Assembly (NCBI GenBank): GCA_963693365.1
Contig: CAVNZM010000001.1
Coordinates: 682,001-746,000 of the forward strand
Direction: 5' to 3'
Length of the DNA stretch: 64,000 bases
Source of the DNA: Amoebidium appalachense
Lineage: Eukaryota > Ichthyosporea
In this document: positions 42,082 through 52,866 of the stretch, one piece after another
Numbering within the stretch: position 1 is the first letter of the stretch
Layout: each line of letters starts with the position of its first letter
The notes under the pieces: model-generated
What the model was told of the DNA's origin: nothing
Seen by the model: only the letters and a program-made list of their open reading frames with translations
Databases searched by the model: none
Program-made: the position numbers and the translations under genes

Positions 42082-42787
42082 CTTGCCGGGGTTGGTGTTG
42101 AACCGACCAAGGAAGCCGATGGCATAGGCAATGTCGGGACGTGTGCACCGTGCCACCCAGAGAACGGCCGAGTAACTCACGGTAGGGCACGGTGAACGGT
42201 TGGGGGGGGCAGTCAGCCAGGGAGACGGTGGTGCCTGCAGGGATGGGGGTACACATGGACTTGGCATCGGTGAGGTTGAAGTCGTGGATTATATCCATGA
42301 TGTGAGACCTCTGGTGCATGTGGAGATGATGGGGATCGGAGTGATTAAAATCAACACCGAGCATACGGTCAAATGGACTCATACGACAGCTGGCCATCTT
42401 GCTGATGTGGGCAGCCAGGTCACTGGCAGCAGTAGAACCCCGGGTGTTGGTGATGGTGGAGTCGTCGACGTAGTTACCAGCCCGGACCATATCGTTGTTG
42501 GGGAAGAACCGGAGGTAGATGCACGGGTCAGTCTTAGTACGGGTAAGGCCATGGGCAAGAAGAATGCCGTCGAGGAAGTCGTACCAAGCCTTGGAGGCTT
42601 CTTTGAGGCCATACAGGGCTTTCTTGAGTCTCCAGACCTTGCCAAGGGTGGCCATGGTGATGAAACCCGGGGGGCTGTTTCATGTAGATGGTCTCGGTGA
42701 GTGGGCTGTTGAGAAAGGCCGTAGACACATCGAGTTGATGGATGTCATGACCTTCAACAACGGCCAGGGCTAGGATAGCACGGAGAG
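42082..42787 (-). pseudogene. copia-1 RT-RNase H connection, minus strand
   Basis: Continues the element of 38893-39578. The minus strand reads VWRLKKALYGLKEASKAWYDF, CIYLRFFPNND, GNYVDDSTITN (YVDD), SCRMSPFDRMLGVDFNHSD and ADCPPQPFTVPYRELLG, with a deletion near 42165. At 42787 the RT (complement of RAILALAV) is cut by the copia-1 LTR at 42788. Confidence 0.85.
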
Positions 42788-43712
42788 TGTTGTAATACGT
42801 AGTATTTATATATGGTAAGATCTTCTCAGTTTGTGTTATGTTTCAGTTCATATGCTTAGTGTATATGCCACACTCCTATTATGTAAAGTGTAGCATCGAT
42901 CTCCGATATGCTTGTATACTTGTAATCGTGTTGTATCGGCTTTAATCGTGTGTTGTAATATTGATTAGAATATTTATATGTGTGTACACGGATCCACCCA
43001 CTCAGGGAGAGACGTGTACATGTTCGTGTGTACATAAATATCTCTGGTTATAGTTATGCTATTACTATCTTATTTGTAGATCTGTGCTCTCTTTTCCTTC
43101 CTCTTTCTCCTTCCTTATTTTCTTTTCTTTCTCTCCTTGTCTTCATGTGTATGATCGTATTTCTTTTCTACTAATATATGTTAGGTAGATTTGTGTTACT
43201 TAATACATGTTCATTGGACGGTAACACACTTAGGCTACACTTAGAATAGCATGTGTGTTTAGACTTCATTAATTTACTTTAGTTTTCATGTGTTGCCGGG
43301 CTTTAACCAATCATCAAGGTTAAGTGTGATATGTCTGAGTCTTTGCAGTATGTCATAGGTTAGAACTTCCTTGATGATGACACGAGTTGATCTTAACTAG
43401 TGTATGTGTCCTATCGTGTACGTCTACGCGTACCGGATCTCTCTGAAAGCAATTGGTTCTTAGTGATTGGTTTCTATTAGAGATAGATCTGATTTTCGAC
43501 TGGTCGGAAATCATGTATGGATTGGACTTAGAGGAATTTCAGGTATTTATTCGAAGATCAGAATAAATTCAGTTTAGTCGTGTCTAAACATTGATGTCTG
43601 TTGTGTACACTGCTCCGATCGTTCCGTGTTTTGTTGTTGTGTGTGTCTGTGGTGTTTTCACACTGCACCACTGTGTCTCTGCTTCCGTCCCAAATACTTA
43701 TATAATCTTACA
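42788..43712 (+). mobile_element. copia-1 LTR a
   Basis: 925 bp, ending TAATCTTACA, followed by a standard primer-binding region and gag, so it is a true 5' LTR. Private sites include TATTTATAT near the start, TATGATCG, AATACATG and GTCTACG. Confidence 0.92.
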
Positions 43713-43774
43713 GGTTATGCAGCCCTTTTGCACGCTCCCTACACACATCTAGAACTAGCGATCGTTTTTCAATC

Positions 43775-45388
43775 ATGGATCCAAACAAAACTGGTGTAAA
43801 CAAAATAACCATGTGGAAAGGTGAAGGGAAAACTGGTCCCGATAGCAAAACCACCTATTTTCAGTGGGAAATCATTTTTCTCGGCATGATGACCGGCACT
43901 AAAGGTGTCCGACTCGTGGATGTTGTGCTTGCTGGCAACTACGTCCCCCCTACCACCGTCGCGGTTGACGGTGAACCCCCCTTCTACGGCTACGGCACTA
44001 CCGCGGCACTCAAGGAGGCCCGCAACTGCCTCCTGCTCCATATGATTCAGAACATCGACCCTTCCGTGCTCACCACCGTTGCCCAGTACCGTATTGGCAT
44101 GGACCCTGAACGGGCCATGTGGAAATTCCGTCAACACTACCTCCAAGGCAAACCCGATCAGATCCGCATCCTTCACCGTCAGTGGGATGCCTGTGCCCTT
44201 CAGCCCGGTGAATCATTCACCACCTACCTGAGTCGTCTGCAAACCATCGTGAACCAGCTCCAGTCCCTCCAAGATGAGTCCATTCACTTCACTCGTCTAG
44301 CTGAGAAGTTCTTCAATGAACTCACCACCAGAGACGACCTCACCCCTGAGTTCAACCGTCTTATCGAAGACTATCACTTCGGTGATAAGCTATTCCCCGA
44401 CTTCGAGTCCCTCCACAACCACGTCAAGGGCATCGAGCTACGTCAAGACCTCAAGATGCAACTCCGGAGCAACCGTGCCCACCGTGCCTCCAAGTCCAGC
44501 ATGGCATTAAATGCCAGTGCTCCCCCCCGTGATCTTCCTCGCCGTGACTTACGCAACCGACTTGACCGTACCCCTGGCACGGACAAGTCAGCCCTCACTG
44601 CTGAGTATCAAGCCTTCGTCGACAAAGACATCTTTGAACTTGTTGACCCTCCCCCTGGTGCTAACATCGTCGGCTTCAAGTGGATTGTCTCCGAGAAAAC
44701 TCTCAACTCGGCTGGTGACACCAAGATCAAGGCCCGTGGTGTTGCTCAAGGCTTTAGTCAGCAATACGGTGTTGACTATGAGTTGATTGAGAGCCCTGTC
44801 ATCCGTCCGGCTACTCTCCGTGCTATCCTAGCTCTGGCCGTTGTTGAAGGTCATGACATCCATCAACTCGACGTGTCTACGGCCTTTCTCAACAGCCCAC
44901 TCTCCGAGACCATCTACATGAAACAACCCCCGGGATTCATCACCATGGCCACACTTGGCAAGATCTGGAGACTCAAGAAAGCCCTGTATGGCCTCAAGCA
45001 AGCCTCCAAGGCTTGGTACGACTTCCTCGACGGCATTCTTCTTGCCCATGGCCTGACCCGTACTAAGACAGACCCGTGCATCTACCTCCGGTTCTTCCCC
45101 AACAACGATGTGGTTCGGGCTGGTAACTACGTCGACGACTCCACCATCACCAACACCCGGGGTTCTACTGCTGCCAGTGACCTGGCTGCCCACATCAGCA
45201 AGATGGCCAGCTGTTGTATGAGTCCATTTGACCGTATGCTCGGTGTTGATTTTAATCACTCTGATCCCCATCACGTCCATAGCCGGAGATTGGCCGAGGA
45301 GGCCTTGGTGGGGCACTGGCCATGGAGTAGGCTGAGGTGGGAGGGCAGGAGGGGTTCCCTGGTGGATGAGCGGGGTCGGATGTTGTGA
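43775..45388 (+). pseudogene. copia-1 gag-RT in-frame deletion fusion
   Basis: The native gag ATG is intact. Gag runs 270 codons (to LDRTPGTD) and then joins RT directly at KSALTAEYQAFVDK (44583/44584), removing the zinc knuckle, protease, integrase and linker (about 2.05 kb relative to 32371-34423) with the frame kept. RT continues through YVDDSTITN to FNHSDPHH, where an inverted DIRS recombinase fragment replaces the frame with SRRLAEEALVG... and a stop at 45388. The result is a 537-codon ORF of gag plus most of RT, with no enzyme for integration. Confidence 0.88.
45044..45274. repeat. 231-bp duplication, left copy
   Basis: RT segment GCCCATGGCCTGACC...CCCCATCAC, repeated at 45515-45745 with at least one change (the codon in SCCMSP versus SCRMSP). 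Confidence 0.92.
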
Positions 45389-45514
45389 GAAAGCTGCCAT
45401 CTGCCCACCCCCCGTAGGAACCAGGCCAGAGACTTGTCGTGGGGGTAGGGAGCAGGGAGGCCCATGTCGAGGTGGAGCCTGGTGATGGCCGAATTGTAGC
45501 CGGTTAAGGAAGAG
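45275..45514 (-). mobile_element. inverted fragment of DIRS tyrosine recombinase
   Basis: The minus strand encodes SSLTGYNSAITRLHLDMGLP through SSANLRLWT, identical in sense to recombinase residues ~137-218 (36440-36680). Microhomology of one to three bases is seen at both ends (C; GCC). No DIRS terminus is included, so it was not inserted by recombinase action at its ends. Confidence 0.9.
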
Positions 45515-45745
45515 GCCCATGGCCTGACCCGTACTAAGACAGACCCGTGCATCTACCTCCGGTTCTTCCCCAACAACGATGTGGTTCGGGCTGGTAACTA
45601 CGTCGACGACTCCACCATCACCAACACCCGGGGTTCTACTGCTGCCAGTGACCTGGCTGCCCACATCAGCAAGATGGCCAGCTGTCGTATGAGTCCATTT
45701 GACCGTATGCTCGGTGTTGATTTTAATCACTCTGATCCCCATCAC
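45515..45745. repeat. 231-bp duplication, right copy
   Basis: Second copy of 45044-45274; RT then continues normally. Confidence 0.92.
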
Positions 45746-46567
45746 CTCCACATGCACCAGAGGGCTTACATCATGGATATCATCCACGACTTCAACCTCA
45801 CCGATGCCAAGTCCAAGTCTACCCCCATCCCTGCAGGCACCACCGTCTCCCTGGCTGACTGCCCCCCCCAACCGTTCACCGTGCCCTACCGTGAGTTACT
45901 CGGCCGTCTCCTCTGGGTGGCACGGTGCACACGTCCCGACATCGCCTATGCCATCGGCTTCCTTGGTCGGTTCAGCACCAACCCCGGCAAGACTCACTGG
46001 GACCTTCTCCGTCGTGTGGCCCGGTACCTGCTCGGCACCATTGACCTTGGCATTGACTACAAGTACTCGGCCACCCAGCCTCCCATACTCGAATGCTACA
46101 CGGATGCTGACTTTGCTGGTTGTGCCGACAGCAAGAAGTCTACCACCGGCTACATCATCGAGTTTGCTGGTATGCCCATCATCTGGTACTCCAAGCTCCA
46201 GCCCATCACGGCCACCAGCACCACTGAAGCTGAGCTGATTGCTCTCAATGCTGGCACCCAAGAAGTTCAAGTTGCTTGGGTCCGTGACCTCTTCAAGGAA
46301 CTCGGCTGCCCCATGCGTGCCCCGACTCCGGTGTACTGTGACAACCAGTCGACCATTGCCATCGTCAACTCCACCGGCATCAAGCACCGTACCAAACACA
46401 TTGCCGTCCGGTATCACAACACCAAGGACTACATTGCAAGTGGGGATGTGGTTGTCCACTACGTTGAGTCAGCCCACAACTTAGCCGACATCCTCACCAA
46501 ACCCCTACCCGGGCCGAGTCATGTCACTCATCGTGCCCGACTTTGTTTGCCGGATATTGTGGATTGA
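45581..46567 (+). pseudogene. copia-1 RT end and RNase H
   Basis: Open frame of 328 codons from within the duplicated RT segment. It repeats YVDD, then encodes YIMDIIHDFNLTDAKSKSTP, WVARCTRPDIAYAIGFLGRF, and RNase H with D in CYTDADFAGCADS, E in STTEAELIALNAG and D in PVYCDNQSTIA. It ends with AHNLADILTKPLPG and TGA at 46565. The region is intact, but no start codon or upstream frame connects it to gag. Confidence 0.85.
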
Positions 46568-46855
46568 CCCATCCTACTTCAAGAGTGATTTTCTAATGTT
46601 TACTACTTACTTTATCATATTCATTATATCATATGTATATTGCCTTTGTGGGTATGCCCACTTAGGGTTTCTATATAAGGTTTGACCTGTACCATGACTC
46701 TACTCTATCTTTCACTGGTTTAAAACCCAGTTAATCAAACACCGACTATAAACGTTATACATATTCGTTGCTTTTGCCCCGGTTCCTTCCCCTCCCCCCC
46801 ACCCCCCCCCCATTCCCCCCCCCCCTTCCCCCCCCCCCCCCCCCCCCCCCCCCTT

Positions 46856-46904
<49 letters not shown>

Positions 46905-47010
46905 GAATAGTTCACACTTTAATTTTTTTTTCGTTTCTGTTCTCAAGTGGGGAGATTTCACTAGTTCAGTGGGGATATGATAACACAAACTTCAAAGTCT
47001 TAAGTGGGGA
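46568..47010 (+). mobile_element. copia-1 3' UTR, C-rich tract and polypurine tract
   Basis: It contains the GTGGGTATGCCCAC hairpin word (46650), then about 115 bp of C runs (46787-46902), a T run, and three AGTGGGGA words, the last touching the LTR at 47011. Confidence 0.88.
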
Positions 47011-47935
47011 TGTTGTAATACGTAGTATTTACATATGGTAAGATCTTCTCAGTTTGTGTTATGTTTCAGTTCATATGCTTAGTGTAAATGCCACACTTCT
47101 ATTATGTAAAGTGTAGCATCGATCTCCGATATGCTTGTATACTTGTAATCGTGTTGTATCGGCTTTAATCGTGTGTTGTAATATCGATTAGAATATTTAT
47201 ATGTGTGTACACGGATCCACCCACTCAGGGAGAGACGTGTACATGTTCGTGTGTACATAAATATCTCTGGTTATAGTTATGCTATTACTATCTTGTTTGT
47301 TGATCTGTGCTCTCTTTTCCTTCCTCTTTCTCCTTCCTTATTTTCTCTTCTTTCTCTCCTTGTCTTCATGTGTATAATCATATTTCTTTTCTACTAATAT
47401 ATGTTAGGTAGATTTGTGTTACTTAATACGTGTTCATTGGACGGTAACACACTTAGGCTACACTTAGAATAGCATGTGTGTTTAGACTTCATTAATTTAC
47501 TTTAGTTTTCATGTGTTGCCGGGCTTTAACCAATCATCATGGTTAAGTGTGATATGTCTGAGTCTTTGCAGTATGTCATAGGTTAGAACTTCCTTGATGA
47601 TGACACGAGTTGATCTTAACTAGTGTCTGTGTCCTATCGTGTACGTCTCCGCGTACCGGATCTCTCTGAAAGCAATTGGTTCTTAGTGATTGGTTTCTAT
47701 TAGAGATAGATCTGATTTCGGACTGGTCGGAAATCATGTATGGATTGGACTTAGAGGAATTTCAGGTATTTATTCGAAGATCAGAATAAATTCAGTTCAG
47801 TCGTGTCTAAACATTGATGTCTGTTGTGTACACTGCTCCGATCGTTTCGTGCTTTGTCGTTGTGTGTGTCTGTGGTGTTTTCACACTGCACCACTGTGTC
47901 TCTGCTTTCATCCCAAATAATTATATAATTTAACA
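47011..47935 (+). mobile_element. copia-1 LTR b
   Basis: 925 bp. It differs from LTR a at roughly 20 positions (for example GTGTAAATGCCACACTTC, TTTCTCTTC, CATCATGG, GTTTCGTGCTTTGTCG), so a and b are not the identical pair of one fresh insertion. Confidence 0.9.
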
Positions 47936-47958
47936 GGTTATGGGCCCAGCACGCTTCC
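47936..47958 (+). other. copied initiator tRNA-Met half (23 nt)
   Basis: GGTTATGGGCCCAGCACGCT plus TCC is the exact complement, as I recall the sequence, of nucleotides 17-39 of animal initiator tRNA-Met (D-loop GG to the anticodon 3' side). Normal copia-1 leaders diverge after GGTTATG. It is followed at once by a second LTR tail (47959-47979). Confidence 0.75.
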
Positions 47959-47979
47959 AAATACTTATATAATTTAACA
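47959..47979 (+). mobile_element. 21-bp second copy of the LTR b end
   Basis: AAATACTTATATAATTTAACA, the last 21 bp of a copia-1 LTR, joined to minus-strand pol at 47980. Confidence 0.85.
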
Positions 47980-49908
47980 GCCATACAGGGCTTTCTTGAG
48001 TCTCCAGACCTTGCCAAGTGTGGCCATGGTGATGAATCCCGGGGGTTGTTTCGTGTAGATGGTCTCGGTGAGTGGGCTGTTGAGAAAGGCCGTAGACACG
48101 TCGAGTTGATGGATGACAGGGCTCTCAATCAACTCATAGTCAACACCGTATTGCTGACTGAAGCCTTGAGCAACACCACGGGCCTTGATCTTGGTGTCAC
48201 CAGCCGAGTTCAGAGTTTTCTCGGAGACAATCCACTTGAAGCCGACGATGTTAGCACCAGGGGGAGGGTCAACAAGTTCAAAGATGTCTTTGTCGACCAA
48301 GGCTTGATACTCAGCAGTGAGGGCTGACTTGACCTGGTCACCATTGGGTCCGGAACACAGTTGACGGACAAGTTTGGGTAGTTGGTCGATGTTGATGGGG
48401 GGACCGGGGGGAACTGGCAGGGTGGTGGTGGCTTGAAGTCCAACCTTGCCCTGTAGACGGGCAGAACGACGGGGTGCAGGAACCGGGGGAGGTGGAGACG
48501 GGGGGGGGGGGAACTTGGAAGTTCGGAATTGCAGGGGGGGGCAACCTCCGGGCTGGACGGGGCCGAGTGGAAGTTGTCGGGGGAGCCGGGTCGGATGGGT
48601 GTGACGTTGCCAGGGGCAGGATGAGGGTCGGCAGGCTGGGCACGGGGGCAGGGGGGCCGGTGGGGGGGGGTGTCGGGGGAACGACGATGGCAGGAGGGGG
48701 GCCAGAGTACACCAGACAAACATCATCTTCAGTGTCAACTGTGGGGGGTGGGGTGGTCGAGGTAGCAGTGGTGTCGGGGGTCGGAAGTGTTGATGGAATG
48801 TCGGACGCGAGATAAGCTGATTCGTCGAAAATCACATCACGGAAGAGGCCGACACGATGGGTGGTGGGGTTGAAGATCCGGTGGCAGTGTGATTGAAGAT
48901 CATAGCCGATATACATGCCGAGTTTGACGGTGGGGGCCAGCTTGTTCCGTTTAGAGGCTGGCACATGAGTGTAGGCAGGGCAACCGAACACTTTGAGCTC
49001 GGAGATGTCGGGCTTGACACCGTAGAAAACCTCGAATGGTGTACGACCATTGGCAGTCGTGGACGGGGTGACGTTGATGATGTAGGCGGCATGTTGGAGG
49101 GCCTCAGCCCACAGTTTGGGGGACAAAGACTGATCTTGGACTTGATGGAGGAGGGAACGAACAATCTCTTGGAGGAACCGCATACGACGTTCAACATAGC
49201 CGTTCAGTTGAGGGCAGTCCACCGGAGCATAGCTGGCCTTGATGCCCTGGGAGAGGCAAAAAGCACGGGTAGCCTTGGAGGTGAACTCAGAGCCGGAGTC
49301 GAAGTGGTAGACACCAACTTTGGAGGGGGCATGGGTAGCAACGAGGTTGGTGTGAGCTGTGAGAATGTCCAGGGTGGTTGTACGGTCGGCCATCGGGTAG
49401 ATCTTGACGAGTCCAGAGGCACGGCAGACAGTGACGAGAGCAACCTTGGAACCTCCGTACGATGTTGTGGTAGGCTCAAAAAAATCCCAATGCCATTCAT
49501 GACCGGGGATGTTGGAGTGAGGACGGTCACCCTTGAACGGAGCCTTGGTGGTTTTACCCATAATGCAGCCATGACAATCAGGAACATCACAGTCGAGGAC
49601 AGACGAGGGGAGACCAATAACAAGGTCGTGTTTCACCATGTCCTTGATGCTGGTCATAGCACGGTGCCCCAGACGATGGTGCCAGATGGATGGATTAACA
49701 CTGGTAGTGGCAGCCAGAGCCACAGGACGAGTGGGTGGTTGAATGGTGTAGTCCTTGAAGTAATACAGACCGTTGTGTAGACGGAGGTTGACGAGATGAC
49801 GGCCGGTGAGTCGGTCGAAGAGGAATGACGGAGTGGAGGCATCATTCAAATCACCCTTGATGTATTCGGCAGCAGCTTGGGATGTTGAAATGAGGAAGGC
49901 TTGGCCAG
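47980..49908 (-). pseudogene. copia-1 protease-end, integrase and RT start, inverted fragment
   Basis: The minus strand runs from GQAFLISTSQAAAEYIK (49908) through the HHCC module and the integrase core (WHWDFFEP, FDSGSEF, NGYVERRMR) to RT LKKALYG at 47990. The 503-codon ORF (49849-48338) breaks at a lengthened G run near 48500. A 66-bp deletion between two GGATG words (48111) removes the first catalytic RT region between SPVI and HQLD. This fragment carries what the deletion element at 43775 lacks. Confidence 0.88.
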
Positions 49909-50833
49909 TGTTGTAATACGTAGTATCTACATATGGTAAGATCTTCTCAGTTTGTGTTATGTTTCAGTTCATATGCTTAGTGTATATGCCACACTCCTAT
50001 TATGTAAAGTGTAGCATCGATCTCCGATATGCTTGTATACTTGTAATCGTGTTGTATCGGCTCTAATCGTGTATTGTAATATCGATTAGAATATTTATAT
50101 GTGTGTACACGGATCCACCCACTCAGGGAGAGACGTGTACATGTTCGTGTGTACATAAATATCTCTGGTTATAGTTATGCTATTACTATCTTGTTTGTTG
50201 ATCTGTGCTCTCTTTTCCTTTCTCTTTCTCCTTCCTTATTTTCTTTTCTTTCTCACCTTGTCTTCATGTGTATAATCGTATTTCTTTTCTACTAATATAT
50301 GTTAGGTAGATTTGTGTTACTTAATACGTGTTCATTGGACGGTAACACACTTAGGCTACACTTAGAATAGCATGTGTGTTTAGACTTCATTAATTTACTT
50401 TAGTTTTCATGTGTTGCCGGGCTTTAACCAATCATCAAGGTTAAGTGTGATATGTCTGAGTCTTTGCAGTATGTCATAGGTTAGAACTTCCTTGATGATG
50501 ACACGAGTTGATCTTAACTAGTGTATGTGTCCTATCGTGTACGTCTCCGCGTACCGGATCTCTCTGAAAGCAATTGGTTCTTAGTGATTGGTTTCTATTA
50601 GAGATAGATCTGATTTTCGACTGGTCGGAAATCATGTATGGATTGGACTTAGAGGAATTTCAGGTATTTATTCGAAGATCAGAATAAATTCAGTTTAGTC
50701 GTGTCTAAACATTGATGTCTGTTGTGTACACTGCTCCGATCGTTCCGTGTTTTGTTGTTGTGTGTGTCTGTGGTGTTTTCACACTGCACCACTGTGTCTC
50801 TGCTTCCGTCCCAAATACTTATATAATCTTACA
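49909..50833 (+). mobile_element. copia-1 LTR c, a hybrid of LTR d and LTR a
   Basis: Up to about 50330 it carries LTR d states (TATCTACAT, CTCTAATC, TTTCTC, TCTCACC, TATAATCG, AATACGTG). From about 50480 it carries LTR a states (TAGAACTTCC, GATCTTAAC, GTGTATGTG, GATTTTCG, CAGTTTAG, GCTTCCGTCC, AATCTTACA). The left flank is inverted pol ending GCCAG; the right flank is a gag leader. Confidence 0.9.
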
Positions 50834-50895
50834 GGTTATGCAGCCCTTTTGCACGCTCCCTACACACATCTAGAACTAGCGATCGTTTTTCAATC

Positions 50896-52509
50896 ATGGA
50901 TCCAAACAAAACTGGTGTAAACAAAATAACCATGTGGAAAGGTGAAGGGAAAACTGGTCCCGATAGCAAAACCACCTATTTTCAGTGGGAAATCATTTTT
51001 CTCGGCATGATGACCGGCACTAAAGGTGTCCGACTCGTGGATGTTGTGCTTGCTGGCAACTACGTCCCCCCTACCACCGTCGCGGTTGACGGTGAACCCC
51101 CCTTCTACGGCTACGGCACTACCGCGGCACTCAAGGAGGCCCGCAACTGCCTCCTGCTCCATATGATTCAGAACATCGACCCTTCCGTGCTCACCACCGT
51201 TGCCCAGTACCGTATTGGCATGGACCCTGAACGGGCCATGTGGAAATTCCGTCAACACTACCTCCAAGGCAAACCCGATCAGATCCGCATCCTTCACCGT
51301 CAGTGGGATGCCTGTGCCCTTCAGCCCGGTGAATCATTCACCACCTACCTGAGTCGTCTGCAAACCATCGTGAACCAGCTCCAGTCCCTCCAAGATGAGT
51401 CCATTCACTTCACTCGTCTAGCTGAGAAGTTCTTCAATGAACTCACCACCAGAGACGACCTCACCCCTGAGTTCAACCGTCTTATCGAAGACTATCACTT
51501 CGGTGATAAGCTATTCCCCGACTTCGAGTCCCTCCACAACCACGTCAAGGGCATCGAGCTACGTCAAGACCTCAAGATGCAACTCCGGAGCAACCGTGCC
51601 CACCGTGCCTCCAAGTCCAGCATGGCATTAAATGCCAGTGCTCCCCCCCGTGATCTTCCTCGCCGTGACTTACGCAACCGACTTGACCGTACCCCTGGCA
51701 CGGACAAGTCAGCCCTCACTGCTGAGTATCAAGCCTTCGTCGACAAAGACATCTTTGAACTTGTTGACCCTCCCCCTGGTGCTAACATCGTCGGCTTCAA
51801 GTGGATTGTCTCCGAGAAAACTCTCAACTCGGCTGGTGACACCAAGATCAAGGCCCGTGGTGTTGCTCAAGGCTTTAGTCAGCAATACGGTGTTGACTAT
51901 GAGTTGATTGAGAGCCCTGTCATCCGTCCGGCTACTCTCCGTGCTATCCTAGCTCTGGCCGTTGTTGAAGGTCATGACATCCATCAACTCGACGTGTCTA
52001 CGGCCTTTCTCAACAGCCCACTCTCCGAGACCATCTACATGAAACAACCCCCGGGATTCATCACCATGGCCACACTTGGCAAGATCTGGAGACTCAAGAA
52101 AGCCCTGTATGGCCTCAAGCAAGCCTCCAAGGCTTGGTACGACTTCCTCGACGGCATTCTTCTTGCCCATGGCCTGACCCGTACTAAGACAGACCCGTGC
52201 ATCTACCTCCGGTTCTTCCCCAACAACGATGTGGTTCGGGCTGGTAACTACGTCGACGACTCCACCATCACCAACACCCGGGGTTCTACTGCTGCCAGTG
52301 ACCTGGCTGCCCACATCAGCAAGATGGCCAGCTGTTGTATGAGTCCATTTGACCGTATGCTCGGTGTTGATTTTAATCACTCTGATCCCCATCACGTCCA
52401 TAGCCGGAGATTGGCCGAGGAGGCCTTGGTGGGGCACTGGCCATGGAGTAGGCTGAGGTGGGAGGGCAGGAGGGGTTCCCTGGTGGATGAGCGGGGTCGG
52501 ATGTTGTGA
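50896..52509 (+). pseudogene. copia-1 gag-RT deletion fusion, second copy
   Basis: Same 537-codon reading as at 43775, including the in-frame junction at 51704 and the DIRS-derived tail ending at 52509. I found no substitution between the two translations. Confidence 0.88.
52165..52395. repeat. 231-bp duplication, left copy (unit 2)
   Basis: Counterpart of 45044-45274. Confidence 0.9.
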
Positions 52510-52635
52510 GAAAGCTGCCATCTGCCCACCCCCCGTAGGAACCAGGCCAGAGACTTGTCGTGGGGGTAGGGAGCAGGGAGGCCCATGTCGAGGTGGAGCC
52601 TGGTGATGGCCGAATTGTAGCCGGTTAAGGAAGAG
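52396..52635 (-). mobile_element. inverted DIRS recombinase fragment (unit 2)
   Basis: Counterpart of 45275-45514, carried along by the 7.1-kb duplication. Confidence 0.9.
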
Positions 52636-52866
52636 GCCCATGGCCTGACCCGTACTAAGACAGACCCGTGCATCTACCTCCGGTTCTTCCCCAACAACGA
52701 TGTGGTTCGGGCTGGTAACTACGTCGACGACTCCACCATCACCAACACCCGGGGTTCTACTGCTGCCAGTGACCTGGCTGCCCACATCAGCAAGATGGCC
52801 AGCTGTCGTATGAGTCCATTTGACCGTATGCTCGGTGTTGATTTTAATCACTCTGATCCCCATCAC
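52636..52866. repeat. 231-bp duplication, right copy (unit 2)
   Basis: Counterpart of 45515-45745. Confidence 0.9.

Larger units (their letters stand above)
42788..49908 (+). repeat. 7.1-kb composite copia unit, copy 1
   Basis: LTR (42788-43712), gag-RT deletion element (43713-47010), LTR (47011-47935), and an inverted pol fragment (47980-49908). It is repeated head to tail at 49909-57008. The two copies differ in C/G run lengths and in their first LTR; I saw no other clear change. Confidence 0.9.

Noticed and set aside
44828-45871. 347-codon minus-strand ORF opposite copia-1 RT (and its copy at 51949)
   Set aside because: Antisense shadow of RT and of the inverted DIRS insert; no independent coding evidence.
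47936-47958. A tRNA gene
   Set aside because: Only 23 nt of one tRNA half, with no arms or promoter boxes; it is a copied primer, not a gene.
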